Shown: one piece after another, positions 1 through 6,694 of the stretch
Position numbering within the stretch: position 1 is the first letter of the stretch
How the letters are laid out: the number at the start of each line of letters is the position of its first letter
From: JASFEQ01 sp050122535
GTDB lineage: Bacteria > Desulfobacterota > DSM-4660 > Desulfatiglandales > HGW-15
DNA length: 18,344 nucleotides
Direction of reading: 5' to 3'
Assembly: GCA_050122535.1 (NCBI GenBank)
Contig: JASFIT010000041.1
Coordinates: 1-18,344 of the forward strand
Translations under genes and position numbers: made by a program
The notes under the pieces: model-generated
Database searches by the model: none
What the model was told of the DNA's origin: nothing
What the model saw: the letters and a program-made list of their open reading frames with translations, nothing else

Positions 1-18
1 GGGCCACGAATTTATATT

Positions 19-43
19 CATCCAGGATCGAGTATCCAGTATC
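19..43. repeat. Short degenerate repeat downstream of the glcF-like gene
   Basis: The first 88 bases hold no gene. Within them, near-copies of the phrase ATCCAG(G/T)ATC with GAGTATCC between them form a short low-complexity stretch. Such phrases often sit between genes in Desulfobacterota genomes; that is from memory. No terminator hairpin is visible after the minus-strand gene ending at 89. Confidence 0.3.
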
Positions 44-88
44 TGTGGAGAGTTTTCGAATTTTGGACAGGAATGACCATCGTTCGGC

Positions 89-1234
89 CTATTCTTTCAT
101 GGCCTCCGCCACCAGCTCCGTGAGATCCTTAACCACAAGATTAATCTTCTCTCTGCGGGCTCGGGTTGCCATGGTCCGGACGCACTGCTGACAGGAAGTG
201 ACAACCATATCGGCGCCTGTCTTCAATATCTCTTCGATCTTCATCTGGGCCACCTCTGCGGAGAGATCAGGGTCCACCATTTCAAGATTTCCGCCTCCAC
301 CACAGCAGTTGGTCAACTCCCTGTTGTTCGGCATTTCCACCAGTCGAATGCCAGGAATGGAATTGAGCACCTTTCTTGGGGACTCAAAGATGCCGCTGTT
401 TCTGCCCAGATCGCAGGGGTCGTGATAGGTGACTGTGGCATTGATTTCCTTGAGGGGGATCTTCTTCTCTAAGATGAGTTGCTCCAGAAGCTCACTGGAT
501 GCAAGGATTTCCATCTCAGGTTGATACAGGGTCTTCCAGGTGTGATAACAGGAGGGACAGGTGAAAATGATCTTCTTGGCGCGCATCTCCCGGACCTTAT
601 CCACGTTGTGTTCCATAAGCGCATTGATCCGTTCCGGCATGCCTGAACCGATCAGTGGATAGCCGCAGCACCACTCTTCACCCCCCAAGATAGTAAAGTC
701 TATCTGGGCCTTTTGCATAATCTGAGCCATGGTTACTGGGATCTTTTGCACAAGGGGAAAGAAGGAAGCGACGCACCCCACAAAATAGACCACCTCGGCG
801 CGATCTTTTTCAAACACATGCTCTGGCACATCCTTTAGAAATTCGCGCCAGTCGTCGCGCTCTTCATTATCTTCATTGGAGATATTGTGGTTTTCTGCCA
901 CAGACCTGGCCAAGCGATCGGCTATTTTTGGATAGAGTCCCTCATCCACAAGACACTCTCGGTCCTGAAAGACCACGTCTTTGGTCTTCAGTGATGGGAA
1001 GCAGGCCGTTGTGCAGGCCCCGCAACCGAGGCAGCTGAAAATGGATTTCTCGATTTCAGGGCTCCACGCCAACCGTTCCTCAATCACGGCACGGGTAATC
1101 GCGTTCCGGCCCCTTGGTGAAGCTGACTCCACGTTGCGAACCCGGTATATGGGACAATTGGGAAGACAGAAACCGCACCGGTTACACTTGGCCACTTCAT
1201 CGTAGGACAATTTGCGTAACTGGCTAATATTCAT
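89..1234 (-). CDS. glcF: GlcF-like Fe-S subunit of glycolate/2-hydroxyacid oxidase (CCG protein)
   Basis: 381-residue cytoplasmic iron-sulfur protein of the GlcF/LutA/HdrD family. Two 4Fe-4S motifs lie near the N-terminus (Cys17, 20, 23, 27 and Cys68, 71, 74, 78); the second ends ACFPS rather than the usual CP. Two CCG domains follow: the first with GCVAS, EEWCCG and CPSC, the second with YHDPCDLGR, NCCGGGGN and SCQQC. In this family these bind [4Fe-4S] clusters that take electrons from the FAD subunit and pass them to quinone or another acceptor. The ATG at 1234 is chosen because AAAGG lies 9 nt upstream; an earlier in-frame start at 1273 would overlap the preceding gene. It is the last gene of the aminotransferase-glcD-glcE-glcF run, 22 bp after the glcE-like gene. 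It is a close paralogue of the protein at 13025-14212. The substrate (glycolate, lactate or another 2-hydroxyacid) cannot be read from the sequence. Confidence 0.88.
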   Translation of the reverse strand: MNISQLRKLSYDEVAKCNRCGFCLPNCPIYRVRNVESASPRGRNAITRAVIEERLAWSPEIEKSIFSCLGCGACTTACFPSLKTKDVVFQDRECLVDEGLYPKIADRLARSVAENHNISNEDNEERDDWREFLKDVPEHVFEKDRAEVVYFVGCVASFFPLVQKIPVTMAQIMQKAQIDFTILGGEEWCCGYPLIGSGMPERINALMEHNVDKVREMRAKKIIFTCPSCYHTWKTLYQPEMEILASSELLEQLILEKKIPLKEINATVTYHDPCDLGRNSGIFESPRKVLNSIPGIRLVEMPNNRELTNCCGGGGNLEMVDPDLSAEVAQMKIEEILKTGADMVVTSCQQCVRTMATRARREKINLVVKDLTELVAEAMKE

Positions 1235-1256
1235 ATGAGATAACCTTTGACAACCC

Positions 1257-2717
1257 TCAAATCCCTCCCACAAAACGCCCGGGAGAGAAAAGGCCGTAGG
1301 GATCTATCCGCTCTTTGATCTGTTTCATGATGACAAAGTCTTGGGGAGGCATTCCCCAGACGGGCAGTCGCTGTTTCATAACGGCGCTGGCTTTCTCCAC
1401 CACCAGGTTGCCACCAATGCTTTGGCATTTTTCCAGGAGCGTCTCGGCAACGGATACGATTCTATCTGCGCTCTTGCGATCTCCCGGTTCCCGCAGAAAG
1501 TGAATCATAGTAATACCACTGCCGGTATGCGCCTGGAGACCATGTTCCAGTTCCTGCTCTCCACATATGGACTCCACCGACTGAATGACATCCAAGTATC
1601 TGGATATGGGATAGTTAAGTCTCATGGAGACCATTTCCGGATACTGAGCAGATAATTTGGGGACAAGATTGCTGTAAGCATCCCAGAAAATGCGATGCGG
1701 GTTATCCGGCAGATAGTCATTGTTCTCAGCACCCGATGCTGAGGCCATTTGCTTGACTTCAGCGCCCATTCGCTCGACCGCTTCCTCGAACCCCTCCAGG
1801 GCCACAGCAACCGCATATCCGTTGCTGTTTATCCCCGAACCACCCGCCTCAACCAAAAGCCCATTGGCCCGCCGATTCAAGAGTTCAACAGCTGACGGTA
1901 GCAGGCTGGTCTCAAAAATCTGGTCCACGAACCTTGAGGCCTCTTCCAGACCGGAAAAGCTCAAAAGGCAGGTGCCCAACCGTTCTGGCAGGGGAAGCAG
2001 CCTGAGTGTCATTTCACCCAAAATGCCCAGACTCCCTCGAGAACCGATCATGAGCTTGCACATGTCATAACCGGAAACGTTCTTCACGGTCTTGCCTCCC
2101 AGCCCAACAATCTTACCATCGGCAGCCACGTACCGAACACCCAAAACCATGTCTCTGGGCAGTCCGTACAGAAGTCTGATCGGGCCGCTGGAATTGGCTG
2201 CAACGATTCCCCCTAGGGTGGCGGAATGGCTAAAAGGGGGCATCATGGGGATGAAGCAGCCCATGTGCTCCCTGTCAGAGCAGACAGGCTCATCCGAAAG
2301 GGTGGTGGGGTTTTCATAGGGAAGATAGCAACGGTTTTCTTCGCCGGCCAAGGAAATCTGGAGATCCCGAAACTTTACACCTGCCTGGGCAGTAACGGTC
2401 AGGTTGGCCGTATCCATGTCAATGATCTTATTGAGGCGTACCGTGGAGATCACCAAGTCGAGGCGAGAAGGCGGATTCCCTACCCCTATCTTGGTACCGC
2501 TTCCCCAGGGTAGAAGGGCCCACTTCTCTTTGCGTGCCATCTTTACAACGTCCGATACCTGCTCAAGGCTTTCTGGGAAGACCACGGCCCCGGGCCTCAA
2601 GCCGTCAACTGAATAGGCGGATAGGGTCTCCGGATCCCTTTTGACCCACTCCACATTTAGAATGTCTTTGAGCCCCTCCATGGTCCTCGATTCACCGTTC
2701 ACTTGTGAGCTCCCCAT
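1257..2717 (-). CDS. glcE: GlcE-like FAD-binding subunit of glycolate/2-hydroxyacid oxidase
   Basis: 486-residue flavoprotein of the FAD_binding_4 (PCMH) oxidase family. The FAD-binding part carries LLPWGSGTK near residue 70, SATLGGIVAANSSGP near 165-180 and VKNVSGYDMCKLMIGSRGSLG near 210-230. The C-terminus has the usual DPYGLFSPGRF ending. It is clearly longer than E. coli GlcE (about 350 aa), so it retains most of a full GlcD-type C-terminal domain. A Cys-containing stretch (residues about 128-150: ENRCYLP, EPVCSDR, HMGCFIP) precedes the ATLGG motif. It lacks the HAGDGNLH and GEHGIG motifs of the GlcD paralogues here, which suggests an accessory or electron-relay flavin subunit. Two starts are possible: ATG at 2717 with a weak GAAGTGG upstream, or ATG at 2681 preceded by GAGG. 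It lies 22 bp before the glcF-like gene and 302 bp after glcD. Confidence 0.85.
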   Translation of the reverse strand: MGSSQVNGESRTMEGLKDILNVEWVKRDPETLSAYSVDGLRPGAVVFPESLEQVSDVVKMARKEKWALLPWGSGTKIGVGNPPSRLDLVISTVRLNKIIDMDTANLTVTAQAGVKFRDLQISLAGEENRCYLPYENPTTLSDEPVCSDREHMGCFIPMMPPFSHSATLGGIVAANSSGPIRLLYGLPRDMVLGVRYVAADGKIVGLGGKTVKNVSGYDMCKLMIGSRGSLGILGEMTLRLLPLPERLGTCLLSFSGLEEASRFVDQIFETSLLPSAVELLNRRANGLLVEAGGSGINSNGYAVAVALEGFEEAVERMGAEVKQMASASGAENNDYLPDNPHRIFWDAYSNLVPKLSAQYPEMVSMRLNYPISRYLDVIQSVESICGEQELEHGLQAHTGSGITMIHFLREPGDRKSADRIVSVAETLLEKCQSIGGNLVVEKASAVMKQRLPVWGMPPQDFVIMKQIKERIDPYGLFSPGRFVGGI

Positions 2718-2735
2718 AGTCGACTACCACTTCTT

Positions 2736-2850
2736 TTAATCTCTCGCAGACCCGCCTGCTAGCGCCTGAAGCGCAGCTGCCCGTCCTCCGCAGTAGCCTG
2801 CTACGGAGGATGGAATGGCGGGCAGGGCTCCCAGAGCCGCAGAGAATTTA
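2736..2850. repeat. Palindromic intergenic repeat (glcD-glcE gap)
   Basis: GC-rich nested inverted repeat. CTGCCCG (2777-2783) pairs with CGGGCAG (2819-2825), and inside it CCTCCG (2785-2790) pairs with CGGAGG (2804-2809), with a further TAG/CTA pair toward the loop. Outer TTAATCTCT- and AGAGAATTTAA-like arms extend it imperfectly. The look is that of a REP-type element. As RNA it could shape processing between glcD and glcE. No coding content is seen. Confidence 0.55.
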
Positions 2851-2906
2851 ATCAGACAGGATCAACAGGATCTCACAGATCTAAATGGTTTTTGCTGAAA
2901 TATCTC

Positions 2907-3009
2907 CTGGACAGGGATTCTGATCCACAGATTACGCAGATTGCGCAGATATTCGTATGACCTTTTGGAATCGCTTTTTCGTGCTTTCGTGATTCGTAAT
3001 CCTGTCCAG
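2907..3009. repeat. Small element with terminal inverted repeats downstream of glcD
   Basis: CTGGACAGG (2907-2915) and its exact complement CCTGTCCAG (3001-3009) bound a 103-bp non-coding segment. The similarity continues inward (GGATTCTGATC against the complement of GATTCGTAAT). The inside is made of short near-repeats such as CAGATTACGCAGATTGCGCAGAT and TTTTTCGTGCTTTCGTGATTCG. A related CAGGATCAACAGGATC phrase lies just outside, near 2858-2873. No transposase is present; this looks like non-autonomous repeat debris 10 bp downstream of the glcD stop. Confidence 0.5.
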
Positions 3010-3019
3010 AAGTTTCGTC

Positions 3020-4396
3020 TTAGGCCGGGATCACCTTTCCGGGATTTAGAATATCCTCTGGATCGAATGCCCGTTTCACCTGCCGCATGGACTCAAGGTC
3101 GCTCTCTGAAAAGATAAAGAACATCTCCTTCTTCTTCTCCAGGCCGATGCCATGTTCTCCGCTGATGGTACCCCCCGCATCAGCACAGATCTTCAGGATC
3201 TCAACAGCCGCCTTTCTGGCCTTTTTACGCTCTTGCTCATCTCTTTCATCAAACAGGATCAAAGGGTGCAAGTTGCCATCTCCGGCGTGAAACACGTTAC
3301 CTATCAGCAGGTCGTACTTCTTTCCCGTTTCCAGGACTTTGCTCAACACTTCAGGAAGTTTTGTTCTGGGGACCGTACCATCGCCCACCATGTAACTGGG
3401 CTTTAAGCGGGTGATGGCCCCAAAGGCACCCTTTCTCCCGGCCCAGAGCTTGGCCCTCTCCGCATCATCTTTGGCAAGCTGGACATCCCTGACATTGTTT
3501 CTTTTGCAGATCTCCAGGATCTTTTCCGCCTGGCGCTCCATGCCGTCTTCCATGCCATCTAGCTCAATAATAAGCACGGCCGCCGCGTCCAGCGGATACC
3601 CGGCCTGCACAGAGGCCTCCACCGCCTGCATGACCACATTGTCCATCATCTCCAACGTGGCTGGCAGGATGCCCTCAGCGATAATGGCAGATACGGTGTT
3701 ACTCGCATCCTCGATGGCGTCAAAGATGGCCAACAGAGTCATCACCGCCTCTGGTGCGCGAACGATTTTCAGAATCATTTTCGTCACAAGACCCAAGGTG
3801 CCCTCACTGCCCACCAGGAGACCTGTGAGATCATACCCCGGCTTATCTTGAGACTTTCCACCGGTCCAGACCACGCTGCCGTCGTATAGAACCAGTTCAG
3901 CTCCCAGCACGTGGTTGGTTGTGACGCCATACTTCAGGCAGTGGGGTCCCCCGGAATTCTCCCCCAGGTTTCCTCCTAGCGTGGAGACCTTCTGACTCGC
4001 CGGATCTGGGACGTAGACGAACCCTTCAGCAAGGAGGCGGTTCTGCAGGTCGAGGGTGATGAGACCCGGTTCCACGGTCACTGTACGATTGGGAATATCA
4101 ATCTCCAGAATTCGGTTCATCCTGGAAAAGTGAACCACGATACCCCCTCTGGTGGGAATGGTTCCGCCACTCAAATTGGTCCCTGATCCCCGGCCGACTA
4201 TGGGAATCCTGTCCTCATGGGCCAGAGCCATGATCTTGGACACTTCTTCTGTTGAACCGGGCAAGACCACCGCATCCGGACGTCCTCTCTCCATGGATGC
4301 ATCATATCCATAAAGGGTGAGATCCATCTCGGAGAAAAGAACGTTGTCCTCTCCCACAATATCCTTAAGTCTAGCGATAAGTGTTTCTCTCTTCAT
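3020..4396 (-). CDS. glcD: GlcD-like FAD-linked 2-hydroxyacid dehydrogenase (catalytic subunit)
   Basis: 458-residue flavoprotein of the GlcD / D-lactate dehydrogenase / D-2-hydroxyglutarate dehydrogenase family. It oxidises a 2-hydroxyacid to a 2-oxoacid with FAD. Visible motifs in order: GRGSGTNLSGG (residues about 68-78), PDPASQKVSTLGGN, DLTGLLVGSEGTLG, then in the C-terminal domain HAGDGNLHP (substrate/metal site of the family) and GEHGIGLEKK, ending DPEDILNPGKV. The start at 4396 is preferred: this ATG has GGTGG 6 nt upstream, whereas the in-frame GTG at 4417 has no Shine-Dalgarno sequence. It lies 87 bp after the aminotransferase gene and is followed by repeat-rich sequence before glcE. 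With GlcE- and GlcF-like partners and a glyoxylate-type aminotransferase in the same run, glycolate is the likeliest substrate, but that is inference. Confidence 0.9.
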   Translation of the reverse strand: MKRETLIARLKDIVGEDNVLFSEMDLTLYGYDASMERGRPDAVVLPGSTEEVSKIMALAHEDRIPIVGRGSGTNLSGGTIPTRGGIVVHFSRMNRILEIDIPNRTVTVEPGLITLDLQNRLLAEGFVYVPDPASQKVSTLGGNLGENSGGPHCLKYGVTTNHVLGAELVLYDGSVVWTGGKSQDKPGYDLTGLLVGSEGTLGLVTKMILKIVRAPEAVMTLLAIFDAIEDASNTVSAIIAEGILPATLEMMDNVVMQAVEASVQAGYPLDAAAVLIIELDGMEDGMERQAEKILEICKRNNVRDVQLAKDDAERAKLWAGRKGAFGAITRLKPSYMVGDGTVPRTKLPEVLSKVLETGKKYDLLIGNVFHAGDGNLHPLILFDERDEQERKKARKAAVEILKICADAGGTISGEHGIGLEKKKEMFFIFSESDLESMRQVKRAFDPEDILNPGKVIPA

Positions 4397-4483
4397 CAAA
4401 AGCCACCGTTCTTTCACAGGGAGTCTGTGCTCTTTCTTCCTTCAGGTCGCAAATGAATCCTTACCCTCGCTAGCCCAGTCAGG

Positions 4484-5671
4484 CTAAGCTTCGGCATAAA
4501 CGCGGGATGCAGCCTCAAGGGCTCCTGCATTCACTTTCACGCCCTGCCCTTTCAGCACCGTCTCAAGGGCGGACAGGAAGAGAAACACATTCCTTGGGCG
4601 GGATGCGTGACCCATGAGCCCTACCCGCCATATCTTCCCGGCAAGGTCCCCCAGCCCGCCGCCGATCTCTATGCCGAACTCACCCAGCAAGGTCTTGCGA
4701 ACCTTTAGATCATCTGCCCCTTCCGGAATCCGGACAGCATTCAACATGGGCAGCCGCTCCTTCTCTGGCACCAGCATGGACAGACCCATAGCCTCAACCC
4801 CAGCAACCAGAGCCTTGTGATTCACTTGATGGCGCGCAAAACGGGCTTCCAAACCCTCTTCAGCAATGATGCGTAATGCCTCACGAAGCCCGTAGATCAT
4901 GTTAATAGGGGCCGTGTGATGGTACTTTCTCTCAGCGCCCCAGTAGCTCTGCACCATGGTCATGTCCAGATACCAGCTCACCACTGGGGTCTTTCTGTTC
5001 TCCAGGACCTCCATGGCTCTGGGACCGAAAGAGATAGGGGAGAGCCCAGGTGGACAAGAGATGCACTTCTGGGTCCCGCTGTAGGCCGCATCAATACCCA
5101 TCCTGTCTAATGATACTTCCATGCCGCCCAGTGAGGTCACCATGTCCACAAGAAAAAGCGCACCGCAGTCCTTGGCGAGATTTGCCAGGTCCTCAAGGGG
5201 CTGGCAGACGCCTGTGGAGGTCTCTGCGTGAACGACGGCAAGGACCTTGGGGCTTTTGCCCTTTACCGCCTTCTCCACCACCTCAGGATCGATGGCCCTT
5301 CCCCACTCGCCATCGATGCGGGTCAGCTGACCACCGATGCGGCTTACAATGTCAGACATTCGCGTACCGAACACGCCATTTACGCAAACCACCACCTCAT
5401 CATTCGGTTCCACCAGGTTGACAAAACAGGTCTCCATCCCTGAGCTGCCAGTACCGGACACGGGTATGGTCAGGGCGTTTTCCGTCTGGAAGAGAAATCT
5501 GAGCAGGCGCTGGGTCTCATCCATCACGGACAGGAAATAGGGGTCAAGGTGGCCAATGCAGGGGGCGGCAATGGCCTGAAGCACGCGTGCGGGCACATCA
5601 CTAGGGCCCGGACCCATGAGCACCCGCGTACCAGGATCAATATCTCTGAAATCATTCGCATTAAAACCCAT
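4484..5671 (-). CDS. Class V aminotransferase, alanine/serine-glyoxylate type
   Basis: 395-residue pyridoxal-phosphate enzyme of the AGXT/SgaA/PucG family, which transfers an amino group between alanine or serine and glyoxylate to make glycine. Motifs: MGPGPSDVP near residues 19-27, SGTGSSGMET at 72-81, HAETSTG at 148-154, the LVDMVTSLGG segment with Asp176, and the Schiff-base lysine Lys202 in SGTQKC. Length and motif order match the family. The ATG at 5671 has a strong AAGGAGGG about 6-8 nt upstream. It is the first gene of the operon that continues into glcD, glcE and glcF. That order fits glycolate oxidised to glyoxylate and then aminated to glycine. Substrate preference among alanine, serine and others cannot be read from the sequence. 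Confidence 0.88.
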   Translation of the reverse strand: MGFNANDFRDIDPGTRVLMGPGPSDVPARVLQAIAAPCIGHLDPYFLSVMDETQRLLRFLFQTENALTIPVSGTGSSGMETCFVNLVEPNDEVVVCVNGVFGTRMSDIVSRIGGQLTRIDGEWGRAIDPEVVEKAVKGKSPKVLAVVHAETSTGVCQPLEDLANLAKDCGALFLVDMVTSLGGMEVSLDRMGIDAAYSGTQKCISCPPGLSPISFGPRAMEVLENRKTPVVSWYLDMTMVQSYWGAERKYHHTAPINMIYGLREALRIIAEEGLEARFARHQVNHKALVAGVEAMGLSMLVPEKERLPMLNAVRIPEGADDLKVRKTLLGEFGIEIGGGLGDLAGKIWRVGLMGHASRPRNVFLFLSALETVLKGQGVKVNAGALEAASRVYAEA

Positions 5672-5699
5672 TGAACCCTCCTTCTGACTTCATTAGAGT

Positions 5700-5820
5700 C
5701 CCCTCCTCCCCGGCGGCCAGCGACGAGACCTGTCAGCAAGCCTTTTGGCTGTGCAATCAAGGCCGAAGCGATCAGGTCGAGGTGCTCGGTCGAGTCTTAT
5801 CGGGCCGGGATGAGGGGGGA
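5700..5820 (-). promoter_or_regulatory. Structured 5' leader of the aminotransferase-glcDEF operon
   Basis: The mRNA from the promoter at 5871-5899 should have a leader of about 190 nt. The C-rich segment at 5803-5820 can pair with the G-rich segment at 5700-5718 just upstream of the Shine-Dalgarno sequence (GGCC, GGG and GAGGGG blocks with small bulges). Inside, GACCTG (5773-5778, minus strand) pairs with CAGGTC (5727-5732), enclosing a GCCAAAAGGC hairpin. CTCGACC occurs twice nearby. I do not recognise a known riboswitch; this may be a regulatory leader or chance pairing. The rest of the gap 5672-5928 shows no gene. Confidence 0.35.
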
Positions 5821-5870
5821 AAGCAAGCGGATTAGAGACAATTAGAGCCACAAACCCTTTGAACCGGGGC

Positions 5871-5899
5871 AGTATAGGAGAGAGGTGGGTCTATGTCAA
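5871..5899 (-). promoter_or_regulatory. Sigma70-type promoter for the aminotransferase-glcDEF operon
   Basis: On the minus strand there is a perfect -35 TTGACA (5894-5899), a 17-nt spacer and -10 TATACT (5871-5876). Transcription would start near 5864, about 190 nt before the aminotransferase ATG. It sits directly downstream of the cueP-like stop codon, so it separates the two units. Confidence 0.75.
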
Positions 5900-5928
5900 G
5901 GCATTGGAAGGAAAGAGAAGATGCGCTT

Positions 5929-6468
5929 TTATCTCAATCGAAACGTGGTTATACAGGTCTTGCTTTTCTCGAAGGTCCCAATCCTACCTATGACCTGTCG
6001 ACCCATTCCCTGAATTGTCAGCTCCACGCTACGGTCCCTAGGCAGCCATAGTTCGAAGAAACCATTCCGCAAAGTGGCTATGTTATCATTGAACAGGACA
6101 TTTCCGTCTTTGTCTTTCGCTTTCACATAAAACTTTCTCTCAGGCAATTCCCCCTGACAGGAGGACATATAATGAATTGTTCACCTATGCGTTTTATTTA
6201 CATAGGGGGCCACGGCCACCAGCATTTTCTCCTCTGGAAGCGGAATCTTTTTAACTCTTCCATTGGGAAACTCGAATACCACCTCCCGAGTGGTAACGTG
6301 ACTCTTGATCTCATCTTTGGACCACTTCCATTCATTGGCGATTTCCATAGCTTGAATGGCATCCACGTCTTTCAATTTGGCTTCATTCTCATCCGCCAGG
6401 AGGCCGCACGCTGTAAACAGTGAGCCCAACCCCAACAAGAAAACAAAGAATACTGATAGATATTTCAT
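5929..6468 (-). CDS. cueP: CueP-like periplasmic copper-binding protein with in-frame UGA (probable selenocysteine)
   Basis: Read through one TGA (6181-6183), this frame gives 179 residues from ATG 6468 (AAGGAGG upstream) to TAA at 5929. An N-terminal hydrophobic signal ending LFTAC (Cys21) suggests a lipoprotein, although Phe at -3 is unusual. The rest matches CueP, the periplasmic copper-binding protein known from Salmonella: LPEEKMLVAVAPYVNKTH, then the TGA, then SSCQGEL, a DNGF-like RNGFFELWLPRD block and a TCITTFRLR end. By count the TGA is residue 96, with Cys at 104 and 172. As I recall, Salmonella CueP is also 179 aa with conserved cysteines 96, 104 and 172, so the TGA replaces the first conserved Cys. 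Frame, length and similarity continue unbroken on both sides, and a SECIS-like hairpin follows. Conventional annotation would give two fragments (a truncated lipoprotein and a 79-residue protein from the internal ATG at 6168). The alternative is a pseudogene with a single nonsense change. Confidence 0.8.
6145..6179 (-). promoter_or_regulatory. Candidate bacterial SECIS element downstream of the cueP UGA
   Basis: Immediately 3' of the UGA, the mRNA can form an inner stem CCUCC (6164-6160) with GGGGG (6154-6150), with one U-G pair, around the loop UGUCA. An outer stem pairs CAAUU (6179-6175) with AAUUG (6149-6145), with a 10-nt 5' bulge between the two. The loop begins 22 nt after the UGA and its second base is G followed by U. 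Known bacterial SECIS hairpins have a G in the first loop positions about 16-37 nt after the UGA. SelB binding is inferred. Confidence 0.6.
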
Positions 6469-6622
6469 TTGCTGCCTCCTTGTCCTACACCCAGTGCAGG
6501 GCCATTTTATTAAGAAAACCCTCTGATTCACATCAAAGGGCATAAATCAACACATACCACGGGGTGGCATATAAAATCAACCTTTTTTCAATGCGGAGTC
6601 TTATCAGTGCAGGAGGGCCAAT

Positions 6623-6651
6623 TTGACACTCACGGGTTAAAGCCCTATATT
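6623..6651 (+). promoter_or_regulatory. Sigma70-type promoter for the radical SAM gene
   Basis: There is a perfect -35 TTGACA (6623-6628), a 17-nt spacer and -10 TATATT (6646-6651). The start near 6658 leaves a leader of about 37 nt to the ATG at 6695. No equally clear promoter is seen for the divergent cueP-like gene. Confidence 0.75.
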
Positions 6652-6694
6652 CTTGTTTACCCAACAGACAAAGAAAGGAGCTAAAAAGGCGAAC

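Noticed and set aside
5524..5760. 78-codon minus-strand frame covering the leader and start of the aminotransferase gene
   Set aside because: It overlaps the aminotransferase start in another frame, with no domain and no clear Shine-Dalgarno sequence.
5727..5778. tRNA-like cloverleaf in the aminotransferase leader
   Set aside because: No TTCRA T-loop/acceptor arrangement or anticodon arm can be built; only the simple stems described are supported.
5929..6168. Separate 79-residue gene starting at the internal ATG 6168
   Set aside because: It is the C-terminal part of the CueP-like protein, in the same frame as the upstream part across the TGA, with no Shine-Dalgarno sequence suited to that ATG. 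It lacks a signal peptide, which a periplasmic copper protein would need.
6181..6183. TGA as a simple nonsense mutation in a cueP pseudogene
   Set aside because: Not fully excluded, but no other lesion exists in the 179 codons, the stop replaces exactly the conserved Cys, and a SECIS-like hairpin follows. Recoding explains more.
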